Below are positions 16,341 to 24,562 of a stretch of 45,645 nucleotides of DNA, piece after piece. The position numbers and the translations under genes are program-made. Positions within the stretch are counted from its first letter, which is position 1; each line of letters opens with the position of its first letter. Source of the DNA: Candidatus Aegiribacteria sp. (lineage in GTDB: Bacteria; Fermentibacterota; Fermentibacteria; Fermentibacterales; JCC-6); NCBI GenBank assembly GCA_023138735.1, contig JAGLOY010000067.1, positions 1 to 45,645 on the forward strand, in the 5' to 3' direction. The notes beneath the pieces were generated by a model that saw nothing but the letters and a program-made list of their open reading frames with translations, made no database searches and was not told the DNA's origin.

Positions 16341-19300
16341 CTATTCCCGCAGCAGTACGAGTCTACCAGAAGCTTCCGCAGAGCCCCAGAGCCTCAGGAA
16401 GTAAATACCTGAAGAGAGTTGCGAGGCATCCATCTCAACCAGATCCATGAATGGTGATTGCCCTTCAAAGGAAAGTACCAGTCTTCCCGAAATATCGTAC
16501 AGAGAGAGGTTCCATACTCCCTGAGCAGGGATATTCACAGGTACCGAGAACAAGGCTGAAACTGGATTTGGGGAGGGAAGCCCCATAACGGGAAATATCG
16601 AAGGTCGAGTTGATATCCCCGTTGAACCCGTATACGCTCCCTGTACGGAAATGTCATCGACGAAGAAGCCGGGACCGGTGTCCGAATCGCTATCGGAGCA
16701 GAATCTGAATTCCACCTGGATGGTGTTACCGGTGTCCCAGGTACTCAGGTCGTAGCTCCATTCACACCAATCTGTTCCGATTCCATGAAAATCCCTTCCA
16801 AGGGCTCCCCCCGACCCTATGTAATCCAGAGTATCTGAGGAACCTGCAGTCAGGTCGTTTATAATAACGTACAGCCCGTCTGAACCGTAAATGGCAACAT
16901 CGAATGCAGCCCAGAAACTTAGCAGCGCATCTGGAGCCAGTATCATTTCAGGTGAATGCAGAGTGCAGTCCATATTCGGGCTGTACCCTTCAGAATCACC
17001 GCAATGCCATGAGTGATCCGGGGAGTGACTGTTCGACGTGGTGATGTTCCAGAGGTCTATTGTGCCGGAGTGTGTCCATCCTGCCGCTCCTGACTCTACA
17101 TCATTTGAGATACCTGTTTCTCCTATAGTGAGCCTCAGTGAATCAGAAGATTGATAATCGGCGGTTTCCGAGATAATATCGAAATAGAGCCAGGGGAAAG
17201 AGGGGGAGGGAGTAGCTGGATCCAGCTGGCAGACGAAGGTGAACGTTTCTGTGCTGCCCTGCGGAATCGAGTCCACAAAGGCTGAATCTGTTAACCATGT
17301 CATGTCACCGGGATATCCTGTCATAACACAGGAAACGGAGGCTGCATTCAGCAATCCAATATTTGCTATGGAAGCTGTCAGGTCGAAGGTTTCACCCGGT
17401 TCTGGAATACCGTTCGCGTTTCCGGATGTACTGTCATTTACACTGTAAGTTGTGAAGTAGAGGCCCGGGGCATAGAGCAGGAAGGAAATTGAGATATCCC
17501 AGTTTCCCTGAACTGACTGAATATCACCCTCAAGTGTTATCACATCACCGTTTACAGCCGAAGTATTCACCTCAAGGGAGACGTATGGTGTTCCGCTGGA
17601 TTCACTTCCCGCATCGATAGAACCGAACAGGCTTGAATTCTGATTGACAGTTGCCGGCCCTGAAAGAGCATTTATTACAAGTTCTACGCTTGTTAGATTT
17701 TCGGTTCCCTGATTCAGAAGGGTGATCTGAAGATCAGAACTGCACCCTGGAGAAAGCTGCCCGTACCCCATGTCATCATCAATGATAATCTGGGAGATCA
17801 CCGGATCAGGGCCGGTTGCCTGGGGTATATTGACAGTTGTTCTTCTGACGCCCGGTCCGGTTACTGTAACTTTTACATCTCCGGTCACCGGGTTTTCCAG
17901 AACAAAAGTATGGGCGCCGGAGGCATTCAGTTCTGTAACTTCCCAGTTGCTTCCCTGATCATGAACACATACTGTCAGACCAGCAGTACTCGCACCTGAA
18001 ACCTGTACCGGGATCAGCGACGTATTCACAGTGACTATATCCGGGCAGTCTACTGTGATGAAGGAGGGTGAAATCCTGTAGGCTCGAAGTGATGGGTCTC
18101 CAAGCAGGTTTACATCGTACTGGTGCCACCTGTAGACATTCTCCCAACGACTGTATGGGATGAAATACTCCTTTGTAAGAGCCAGGAGTTCTGCGTTGGT
18201 CAGACTCCAATCACTGTACAGGTAATCATGGTACAGGTGATCGAGCGCGTCGGAGTATCCGTAAAGAGGGTTTCCCGGCGACCCCCACCCGTAGCTGGAG
18301 TTGCCGATGTATCCGACGGTGCATCCGTCCGGATTCGTTACGAAATGTTCACCCATTGCATCGAAATCGAATGCAGCGCTCCAGCATCCTATGGAGTACA
18401 TCGAAGCGGCGAACCTCCCATCTGAATCCACAGCATCAACATCACTATAACCCATATAATCGTCGCCTACTCCAATGGATGAGTACCATGCATGCCCGTC
18501 ATGGTTGATAAAATTCTGTCCCGCGTTCAACGCAGCCATTGTTGTACTGAGGTTCTCGTTCCCAAGGGCCTGGTACAGCTTCGTTATATCCAGAAAATCG
18601 GGAAGGAACTCCTCATCAATGTAATCCTTGCTATCACCGGAATTGGTATAGGGATTCGTCCAGAGGACCTCCGCAAGGAACAGAACCCTCTGAAGGTGGT
18701 CTTCCTGAACGCAATCTTCGTAAGAGGCGATATTGGCTACGAAAATTTCAGCTTCGCTGACATTTTCAACCGCAGCCCTTCCTACGAAAATATCCGGATG
18801 AAGGTCTACATCGTCTGCTACTTCACCGAAGATGTCGTTGTTGTTGGCGTCCCAGGTTCCATCAAGATCTGAGAAGTAGAGGTCGCATGGGAGGCTGTCC
18901 TCCCGGGGCAGACCATACTCACAGGTCATGGCATATGCGTACCTGAATGGTACCGCATCCGTGTCTCCACCCAGAAGAAGGAAATCAAGTCCGTTAGCCG
19001 TGTAATAGTCCTTGACGAAGTTTCTGAGTTTTTCTGCGTTATCGCGCCCTGTGGCGGAAGCGTATACTTCGGTCATAGTGAATACTTCGGTAAAGATACC
19101 CTGGCTGTTCCTCCTGTCCGCAAGGTTGTTGAAAGCCGGTTCAAAGGACGCATCCGTTACAATCAGCATCCTTCTGAAATCCCCGGAATCAAATGAGGGT
19201 AACGGCCTTGTTTCCAGCGGTGCCGTCTCGATGTACACTTCAAATGCAGAAAGCCTTTGAAGTTCGCCTGTTGCAGGATTCCATCTCAATGGAGTGACCG

Positions 19301-19733
19301 TAAATTCCGCTACGGGTGATCCGTTCATAAAGCCTGTTCCAGCAAGTTCAACGGGTTCAGCTGGCCAGTAGCTGTCAGAGAGGTATACATCGCAGTTCTG
19401 TGCGGTAAGATCACCGGTCTGCTCAACGATCAGCGGGAGCGGTTTTGAAAGGGGAGGAATGAATACCGATACAGCAATGGTCTCCCAGCTTCCGGATGAA
19501 GAAATAGAAGCAGCACCTAACCCCGAAGGGAGTTCAATAGTACAGGGGAATTCAGGAAGCATAGGGAAGCCTTCTTCAGTTCCCGCATAACTTCCCGGCA
19601 GCTCCGGTACCATTCCTGCGAGAGTATCATGAAGGCGTATCCGGCCGCTTAGGATCGGGATAATATCCGCTGTTACGGTTTCAGCTGAGAGAGCTGGAAT
19701 AATCAGTATGAAAACAAGAAAAGCCTTAAACAT
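16341..19733 (-). CDS. Secreted C25 (gingipain-like) cysteine peptidase
   Basis: 1130 residues. Signal peptide (MFKAFLVFILIIPALSAET); a propeptide-like region; then the caspase-fold peptidase domain with RRMLIVTDASFEPAFNNLADRR, DFLLLGGDTDAVPFRYAY, catalytic His414 in NHDGHAW and catalytic Cys450 in SIGCWSAAFD, 36 residues apart as in gingipains. The domain ends at YDVNLLGDPSLRAYR. Beta-sandwich and CARDB-like domains follow, then a lectin- or MAM-like region with SVQGAYTG. A typical T9SS sorting domain closes it (GLPSPNPVSALFSVP, LSLYDISGRLVLSF, LSSGIYFLRL). Probably secreted and surface-attached. GGTGG precedes the ATG by three bases. Its promoter overlaps a divergent one. Confidence 0.9.
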   Translation of the reverse strand: MFKAFLVFILIIPALSAETVTADIIPILSGRIRLHDTLAGMVPELPGSYAGTEEGFPMLPEFPCTIELPSGLGAASISSSGSWETIAVSVFIPPLSKPLPLIVEQTGDLTAQNCDVYLSDSYWPAEPVELAGTGFMNGSPVAEFTVTPLRWNPATGELQRLSAFEVYIETAPLETRPLPSFDSGDFRRMLIVTDASFEPAFNNLADRRNSQGIFTEVFTMTEVYASATGRDNAEKLRNFVKDYYTANGLDFLLLGGDTDAVPFRYAYAMTCEYGLPREDSLPCDLYFSDLDGTWDANNNDIFGEVADDVDLHPDIFVGRAAVENVSEAEIFVANIASYEDCVQEDHLQRVLFLAEVLWTNPYTNSGDSKDYIDEEFLPDFLDITKLYQALGNENLSTTMAALNAGQNFINHDGHAWYSSIGVGDDYMGYSDVDAVDSDGRFAASMYSIGCWSAAFDFDAMGEHFVTNPDGCTVGYIGNSSYGWGSPGNPLYGYSDALDHLYHDYLYSDWSLTNAELLALTKEYFIPYSRWENVYRWHQYDVNLLGDPSLRAYRISPSFITVDCPDIVTVNTSLIPVQVSGASTAGLTVCVHDQGSNWEVTELNASGAHTFVLENPVTGDVKVTVTGPGVRRTTVNIPQATGPDPVISQIIIDDDMGYGQLSPGCSSDLQITLLNQGTENLTSVELVINALSGPATVNQNSSLFGSIDAGSESSGTPYVSLEVNTSAVNGDVITLEGDIQSVQGNWDISISFLLYAPGLYFTTYSVNDSTSGNANGIPEPGETFDLTASIANIGLLNAASVSCVMTGYPGDMTWLTDSAFVDSIPQGSTETFTFVCQLDPATPSPSFPWLYFDIISETADYQSSDSLRLTIGETGISNDVESGAAGWTHSGTIDLWNITTSNSHSPDHSWHCGDSEGYSPNMDCTLHSPEMILAPDALLSFWAAFDVAIYGSDGLYVIINDLTAGSSDTLDYIGSGGALGRDFHGIGTDWCEWSYDLSTWDTGNTIQVEFRFCSDSDSDTGPGFFVDDISVQGAYTGSTGISTRPSIFPVMGLPSPNPVSALFSVPVNIPAQGVWNLSLYDISGRLVLSFEGQSPFMDLVEMDASQLSSGIYFLRLWGSAEASGRLVLLRE

Positions 19734-19799
19734 AATCCACCTGCCAATGTATTTCAGTCTATCTTAAACAGTTACAATTGGAACTAACAATTCTATAAA

Positions 19800-19828
19800 A
19801 GCATATCACCATTTATCGGCATTGACAA
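19800..19828 (-). promoter_or_regulatory. Promoter of the C25 peptidase gene
   Basis: On the minus strand TTGTCA (19828-19823), a 17-base spacer and TATGCT (19805-19800) lie about 67 bases upstream of the ATG at 19733. The -35 box overlaps the -35 box of the divergent promoter. Confidence 0.5.
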
Positions 19829-19850
19829 GCAGTATGGTAGTGGTTTAACT
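19822..19850 (+). promoter_or_regulatory. Promoter of the two-repeat secreted protein gene
   Basis: A perfect TTGACA at 19822-19827 is followed by 17 bases and TTAACT at 19845-19850. The ATG at 19886 lies 36 bases further on. The -10 box is weak. Confidence 0.4.
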
Positions 19851-19885
19851 TCAGTGCTGTAATCCTAACTGAAAGAGGAGGAATA

Positions 19886-20512
19886 ATGAAAAAGGCAATC
19901 CTTTTGCTTGCTGGAATAGGGCTTCTTATATCTCTTTCCGCCGGCACGGTTGAAATCATCAACGATACCGGTGGATACGATATCTACTATATCTACATAA
20001 GCCCGAGTTACAGTGATTCGTGGGGCGATGACTGGCTGGACAGCGATGAGGTCCTTCCATCCGGAAGCTCGGTCGCTTTCAGCGTCAGCGACGATGAATA
20101 CGACATCAGACTCGTTGACGAGGACGATGACGAATACATCAGGTACGGAGTTACCATCGATGGTTATTACGAATGGTACGTAACTCTTGACGATCTCGGG
20201 GAATACTACGTCAATGGTAGTACAGGCGGGGATACCGTTTACGGCGACGCCCCCATAACCATTTACAATGACACAGGCGGTTACGATATCTGGTACATCT
20301 ATTGTAACCCTTCTGACTACTCCGACTGGGGAGATGACCGACTCGGAAGCGAAATTCTCTACTCCGGCTACGAATACACATTATGGGTTGATGGTGATGA
20401 CTACTACGATATTCAGTGTGAAGATGAAGACGGCGACACCTACACCTTCTGGGAAATGTGGGTAGGATCAGATGGCATCTATCTTACAGTAGATCTGGGA
20501 GATCTGGACTAG
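19886..20512 (+). CDS. Secreted acidic protein of two tandem repeats
   Basis: 208 residues with a clear signal peptide (MKKAILLLAGIGLLISLSAG). The mature part is two copies of a roughly 90-residue unit. Each starts with (I/V)xI.NDTGGYDI.YIY and continues with PS..SDWGDD.L.S, a hydrophobic strand, YDI...DED.D.Y and a closing strand ending in DLG or DLD. The composition is extremely acidic and aromatic (Asp, Tyr, Trp), suggesting a small beta-domain that may bind calcium or a cationic surface. I do not recognise the family. GGAGG lies four bases before the ATG, it has its own promoter and a strong terminator, so it is a single-gene transcript and probably well expressed. Confidence 0.8.
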   Translation: MKKAILLLAGIGLLISLSAGTVEIINDTGGYDIYYIYISPSYSDSWGDDWLDSDEVLPSGSSVAFSVSDDEYDIRLVDEDDDEYIRYGVTIDGYYEWYVTLDDLGEYYVNGSTGGDTVYGDAPITIYNDTGGYDIWYIYCNPSDYSDWGDDRLGSEILYSGYEYTLWVDGDDYYDIQCEDEDGDTYTFWEMWVGSDGIYLTVDLGDLD

Positions 20513-20534
20513 AGCAAGTACAATATAACTAAGA

Positions 20535-20563
20535 GGACCCGTCGATCAGACGGGTCCTTTTTT
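20535..20563 (+). terminator. Rho-independent terminator
   Basis: GGACCCGTC-GATCA-GACGGGTCC, a perfect 9-base-pair stem with a 5-base loop, is followed at once by TTTTTT. It lies 22 bases after the stop of the two-repeat protein gene. Confidence 0.93.
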
Positions 20564-20620
20564 ATCAGCGAAATACCCTCCACTGTTTACAGCAAACATT
20601 CAATATGTAATAGTTGCATT

Positions 20621-22630
20621 ATGAATGTTAATAGCAACAACGAGACATCTATTCTTGAGAAGAAGGTTAATCAAGCTTCCACCGATGCAGAGAAGGCCTG
20701 TGCGATCGCAGATCTTGCATGGGGTATAAAGTACTCCAATCCTGCACGTGCAATTGAGCTTGGAGATCAGGCAATCGAACTGTCACTGAGTATTGATCTG
20801 GAAAGCAATCTTCCCAAATGCTATCTTTCAAAAGCCATGGGTCTTTTGCACATGTCCCGTTTTCAGGCCGCTGAGAAATCCGCTCAGTTGGGTTTGAGCG
20901 GCTACAAGAAGCTTGATAATCAGGCCGGTGTCAGGCATGCTCTGAATGTGATAGGCTCCATCTACTTCAGATGGGGTAATTACGCCGATGCTCTTGAAAA
21001 TTACCTTGAATCCCTCGAAATCCATAACAAGTTAAGCGATACTCCCGATCCTGGAATCCTGAGTAATATCGGAGCAGTATACCTTCAGCTGGGAGATACA
21101 GATCGAGCACTTGATTGCTATACACAGGTGAAGATACTGGCCGATAGGGTTAATGGACCTGCAGATCTGAAAACAGCTACCTGCGTTAATATGGGGGAAA
21201 TTTACAGTCGAATGGGTATGTTCGATGACGCTCTGGAGTACCTTACAGAAGGATACGAGATCTGTCTCAGGAATGACATGAAACAGGCAGTTGCGGCGAC
21301 CACTGATGAAATTGGAACCGTGTTGATTGAGCTGGGGCGTTACAATGAGGCGATGAAGAACTTCAGGGAAGCCATATCGAGCTTCAGAGCCCTGGATGAT
21401 CTGAAGGGTGAAGCGCTGGTTCTTTTAAACATGGGAAAATGCTGCTTTGCAGAAGGAAGCGGTAAAGCTATGGAATTCTACCTTGATAGTCTTAAAAGGT
21501 TCCGTTCTCTAAAAGACAACCAGGGGATAGCAGAAGCCCTTACAGGAATTTCAATGGTCATGCTTGAACTGGGCAGGAAAGATGTAGCCCTGGATAAGCT
21601 TGACGAAGCTTACATGATCGCTCGGAAAGAGGGATTGAAACCGCAGCTCTCAGATATACATAGGAATCTGGCCTCCATACTGGAAAGTGAAGGGAAGTTC
21701 GATACCGCTTTCGAGCATCTTAAACTCTATCATGAGGTGGAGAATCATCTCCGCTCCGAACGGGTCGCCAACCGTCTCCGAAGCCTCAGAGTAATCCATC
21801 ACGTGGAGCAGGCAAGAGAAGAAGTGACTAAATACATACTTCAGAATATCAAACTTGAAAAGGATAAAAGTAAGCTTGAAATGATATTAAGGAACAGAAC
21901 TGAGGAACTGGAGAAGGATAGCGTCATGCAGGAGATTCCTCCGGATACCGGTAAACAATCTGAGGGAGGAACTGACAGCGAACGGGAACTCCAGATGTTT
22001 AGTGATCATGTCAGCAGGATAGCCAATGATCTCAATGATGTCCTTACTTTCGCAGCCGAGAATGCAGAGCAGGCGCTTGCGGACAATACACTAACAGAGA
22101 AAACTAAGAAGCACCTTAACCTGACAATAGACTCCATCAGGGATGGTGTTCCATTGTCAATGCTGCTTTCTTCCCTGTGCAGCTCCGAAGACGATGATGC
22201 CGAAGTATCAGAGAGTACACCCATTGATGCATTCAGGAATGAACCTGTCAACAAATACAAAATAGGCAGTAAAGTGCTTGTTGTGGAGGATGCCCCGGGT
22301 ATAAGAGAGGAGCTGGTAACCAGTCTTGAAGAGTATGGATACAGTGTTTTAGCATCGACCTCATTGATGAATGCAAAAGAGATCATCAGTCAGAGTATCA
22401 ACGATATCGGATGCATATTAGTGGATGTCGTCCTGGATGATGGATCGGGTATCGACCTTATAAGAGACGCGCATGAACAAAAGCCCCTGCTCCCAATACT
22501 CGCAGGGAGTTCTTATCCACTGTCCAGAGGTGATATGGAATACCTGAAGAAGGATGGTATTTCGCTAGTTCAGAAACCATACAAGATAGATAACCTTCTG
22601 CTGAAACTCTCCACGATTCTTCCCCTGTAG
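20621..22630 (+). CDS. TPR protein with degenerate histidine-kinase segment and receiver domain
   Basis: 669 residues, no signal peptide. About residues 10-385 are tetratricopeptide repeats (for example ALNVIGSIYFRWGNYADALENY, ILSNIGAVYLQLGDTDRALDCY; shortened). A coiled coil follows (EKDKSKLEMILRNRTEELEKD). Residues 454-523 resemble the dimerisation helices of hybrid histidine kinases, but the usual IAHDFNN reads IANDLND, so the phospho-acceptor His is Asn469. No ATP-binding domain follows. The C-terminal 120 residues are a receiver domain with VVEDA, acceptor Asp602 in ILVDVVLDD, and the Lys of VQKPY. It would therefore depend on another kinase. No clear ribosome site precedes the ATG; TTTACA and TAATAG upstream could give a nearly leaderless message. 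Confidence 0.85.
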   Translation: MNVNSNNETSILEKKVNQASTDAEKACAIADLAWGIKYSNPARAIELGDQAIELSLSIDLESNLPKCYLSKAMGLLHMSRFQAAEKSAQLGLSGYKKLDNQAGVRHALNVIGSIYFRWGNYADALENYLESLEIHNKLSDTPDPGILSNIGAVYLQLGDTDRALDCYTQVKILADRVNGPADLKTATCVNMGEIYSRMGMFDDALEYLTEGYEICLRNDMKQAVAATTDEIGTVLIELGRYNEAMKNFREAISSFRALDDLKGEALVLLNMGKCCFAEGSGKAMEFYLDSLKRFRSLKDNQGIAEALTGISMVMLELGRKDVALDKLDEAYMIARKEGLKPQLSDIHRNLASILESEGKFDTAFEHLKLYHEVENHLRSERVANRLRSLRVIHHVEQAREEVTKYILQNIKLEKDKSKLEMILRNRTEELEKDSVMQEIPPDTGKQSEGGTDSERELQMFSDHVSRIANDLNDVLTFAAENAEQALADNTLTEKTKKHLNLTIDSIRDGVPLSMLLSSLCSSEDDDAEVSESTPIDAFRNEPVNKYKIGSKVLVVEDAPGIREELVTSLEEYGYSVLASTSLMNAKEIISQSINDIGCILVDVVLDDGSGIDLIRDAHEQKPLLPILAGSSYPLSRGDMEYLKKDGISLVQKPYKIDNLLLKLSTILPL

Positions 22631-22644
22631 GCTCTCCGAGCTGC

Positions 22645-23274
22645 TTAGCGAATGCCCCTTCCGGGACATATCTCTTTAAAATCACAGACATCGCAGGAGG
22701 GATTTCTGGAGGTGCATACCGCTCTGCCGTGGAATCCGAGCTGGTGGCTGAATGATGTCCGGCTCTCTTCAGGCAGCAGTTTCCTGAGTTTGGCCTCGAT
22801 TCTGTCCGGCTGTTTTGCACGGGTGAGGTCAAGTCTTCCCGACAGCCTCCCCACATGGGTATCAACTATGATCGCGGGTTTGTGGAATACTTCCCCGATT
22901 ATGACATTCGCGGTCTTTCTTCCCACGCCCGGGATCCGGACAAGCCCTTCAATGGTATCGGGCAGCCCGTCATTCGCAAGAAGCCATTCAGCGGCATTCT
23001 GGATCGATTTCGCCTTTGATCTGAAGAAGCCAAGTGAATGAACCATATCCTCTATCAGATCCCGATTTGCTGATGCGAGTCCCTTGATATCGCGAACTGT
23101 ACTCCAGAGCAGGGGAGTTACCTGATTAACAGATTTATCAGTTGTTCTTGCCGATAGAATAGTGGCTATCAGGAGTTTTTCAGGATCTCCATAGTATTTC
23201 AGAACGCACCTTGCATCCGGATAGAGAAGGGGCAGACGCAGAAGCAGAATCTCAATATGCTCTCTGTTGTTCAC
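22645..23274 (-). CDS. nth: Endonuclease III (DNA glycosylase/AP lyase)
   Basis: 209 residues, matching the 211 of E. coli Nth. It removes oxidised pyrimidines and cleaves the abasic site in base-excision repair. Seen: LLIATILSARTTDKSVN, helix-hairpin-helix LVRIPGVGRKTANVI with the catalytic Lys, IIVDTHVGRLSGRLD with the catalytic Asp, and the [4Fe-4S] motif C-x6-C-x2-C-x5-C (CTSRNPSCDVCDFKEIC). The frame is open to 23412, but GTG 23274 (VNNREHIEILL) follows AAGGG and gives the family length. It is divergent from the epimerase gene and convergent with the TPR-receiver gene, whose stop is 14 bases away. Confidence 0.93.
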   Translation of the reverse strand: MNNREHIEILLLRLPLLYPDARCVLKYYGDPEKLLIATILSARTTDKSVNQVTPLLWSTVRDIKGLASANRDLIEDMVHSLGFFRSKAKSIQNAAEWLLANDGLPDTIEGLVRIPGVGRKTANVIIGEVFHKPAIIVDTHVGRLSGRLDLTRAKQPDRIEAKLRKLLPEESRTSFSHQLGFHGRAVCTSRNPSCDVCDFKEICPGRGIR

Positions 23275-23358
23275 ATTATCATCCCTTCGGAGAAGTTTTT
23301 TATTACACGTCAATCTAGTATCTTCGGTAACCTGAATGCAAGTGGAAGGAGAAGTTCC

Positions 23359-23868
23359 TTGAAGAACGAAGAATGCGGAATAGAAGGCGTCCGTCTTTAC
23401 AATCTGACGCAATACCCTGACAGAAGAGGAAGCTTCTTTGAGCTGTTCCGAAAGGAGTGGCTTCCGGAGGTTTTCAGCGACAGAATCCAGGTCAACTGTT
23501 CCAGATCATCAGCAGGTGTGATCAGAGGGCTCCATTATCATAAGCACCAGTGGGATTTCTGGATCCCGATCAGCGGCAGGATGACGGCAGGCTTTGCGGA
23601 TTTGAGGAAAGATTCATCCACGTACGGCAGATCGCTATCCCTTGAACTGGACCCGGAAACGCCCCCGGGGCTCCTTATTCCACCAGGTGTAGCCCACGGA
23701 TTCGCCGCAGTTACCGACCTTATCATGGTATACGTTGTCAGTAATTATTTCGATAGTACCGATGAGCACGGTATAGCATGGAATGATCCGGGTATATCCA
23801 TCAAATGGGGGATAGAGAATCCTGTTGTCTCCGAAAGGGATGTTCTCAACGAACCGTACAGCTGGTAG
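23359..23868 (+). CDS. dTDP-4-dehydrorhamnose 3,5-epimerase family protein
   Basis: 169-residue cupin of the RmlC/RfbC family: GVRLYNLTQYPDRRGSFFELF, VIRGLHYHKHQWDFWIPISG (with the catalytic His of RGLHYH), FADLRKDSSTYG, LLIPPGVAHGFAAVTD and YFDSTDEHGIAWNDP. The family epimerises C3 and C5 of dTDP-4-keto-6-deoxy-glucose to make dTDP-rhamnose or relatives. No other rml genes are adjacent, so the exact sugar is open. The start is TTG 23359, seven bases after AAGGAG. The long frame from 23257 would overlap nth and has no ribosome site. 170 residues is slightly short for RmlC (about 180) but typical of the shorter branch. Confidence 0.85.
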   Translation: MKNEECGIEGVRLYNLTQYPDRRGSFFELFRKEWLPEVFSDRIQVNCSRSSAGVIRGLHYHKHQWDFWIPISGRMTAGFADLRKDSSTYGRSLSLELDPETPPGLLIPPGVAHGFAAVTDLIMVYVVSNYFDSTDEHGIAWNDPGISIKWGIENPVVSERDVLNEPYSW

Positions 23869-23896
23869 GGGGGCGGAGGTGATCCCTCCATCCCCC
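23869..23896. terminator. Hairpin between epimerase gene and tRNA-Leu
   Basis: GGGGG-C-GGAGG pairs with CCTCC-AT-CCCCC around a TGATC loop, right after the epimerase stop and six bases beyond the encoded CCA of the convergent tRNA. There is no T-run on either side, so it may block read-through or protect 3' ends rather than act as a standard terminator. Confidence 0.35.
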
Positions 23897-23901
23897 TGAA
23901 T

Positions 23902-23989
23902 TGGTACCGAAGGGGGGACTTGAACCCCCACGAGGAAATTCCTCACTAGGTCCTGAACCTAGCGCGTCTGCCTATTCCGCCACTTCGGC
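23902..23989 (-). tRNA. tRNA-Leu (anticodon CAG)
   Basis: Reading the minus strand, a 7-base acceptor stem GCCGAAG/CTTCGGT (one G-T pair) encloses a D arm and an anticodon arm CTAGG-TTCAGGA-CCTAG. A long variable arm (GAGGAAATTCCTC region) and a T arm GGGGGTTCAAGTCCCCC follow. The discriminator is A and the CCA is encoded at 23904-23902. The long variable arm and CAG anticodon (reads CUG) make it tRNA-Leu. Confidence 0.95.
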
Positions 23990-24002
23990 TCTGTGCCCGG
24001 CG

Positions 24003-24031
24003 ATTCTAGGGAAGAAATTGCATAAAGTCAA
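24003..24031 (-). promoter_or_regulatory. Promoter of tRNA-Leu(CAG)
   Basis: TTGACT (24031-24026), a 17-base spacer and TAGAAT (24008-24003) on the minus strand, 13 bases before the tRNA 5' end. This is the best sigma-70-like match in the window. Confidence 0.75.
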
Positions 24032-24039
24032 TATTCATC

Positions 24040-24068
24040 TTACCGAAGTCAGCAGTATGCTGTATATT
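24040..24068 (+). promoter_or_regulatory. Probable promoter of the smpB operon
   Basis: TTACCG at 24040-24045, a 17-base spacer and TATATT at 24063-24068, with smpB starting 23 bases downstream. The -35 box is weak and the -10 box is good. Confidence 0.45.
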
Positions 24069-24091
24069 TCCAGGCCGGGAAAGGTGAATAT

Positions 24092-24562
24092 ATGAAAGAT
24101 GATAAAAAAATAATCGCGCGGAACCGGAAAGCCCGCTACGAGTACGAAATTCTCGATTCAATGGAAGTGGGACTTGTACTTAGGGGTTCCGAGATCAAAT
24201 CTATAAGGGATGGAAAGGTCAGCCTTGTCGGGGCTTACGCTTCACTGGATGATAATGGGGAACTCTGGGTTCATCAGATGCATATTGCTGAATACGACCA
24301 GGCAAGGGATAATCATGAGCCTTACCGTGATAGAAAGCTGCTTGCACACAGAAGGCAGCTTAAAAAGATTGGCAGAATGATTCGTGAGAAGGGCTATACG
24401 CTCATTCCCCTTGATATTCATCTTACATCCGGAAGGGCGAAACTGGAACTGGGGATCTGCAGAGGAAAGAAGCAGTACGATAAGCGCCGCTCCATCGCTG
24501 AGCGGGATAATGAAAGGAATGTAAGAACAGAGATGAAGAGGGCATTAAGAGGGAATGATTAG
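24092..24562 (+). CDS. smpB: SsrA-binding protein
   Basis: 156 residues, normal length for SmpB. It binds tmRNA and brings it to stalled ribosomes in trans-translation. Seen: IIARNRKARYEYEILDSMEVG, LVLRGSEIKSIRDGKVSL, ELWVHQMHIAEYDQA, HEPYRDRKLLAHRRQLKKI and KKQYDKRRSIAERD with a basic tail (shortened). GGTGA lies a few bases before the ATG. It heads a compact plus-strand operon; its stop overlaps the amidase start by eight bases. tmRNA itself is not in the window. Confidence 0.96.
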   Translation: MKDDKKIIARNRKARYEYEILDSMEVGLVLRGSEIKSIRDGKVSLVGAYASLDDNGELWVHQMHIAEYDQARDNHEPYRDRKLLAHRRQLKKIGRMIREKGYTLIPLDIHLTSGRAKLELGICRGKKQYDKRRSIAERDNERNVRTEMKRALRGND

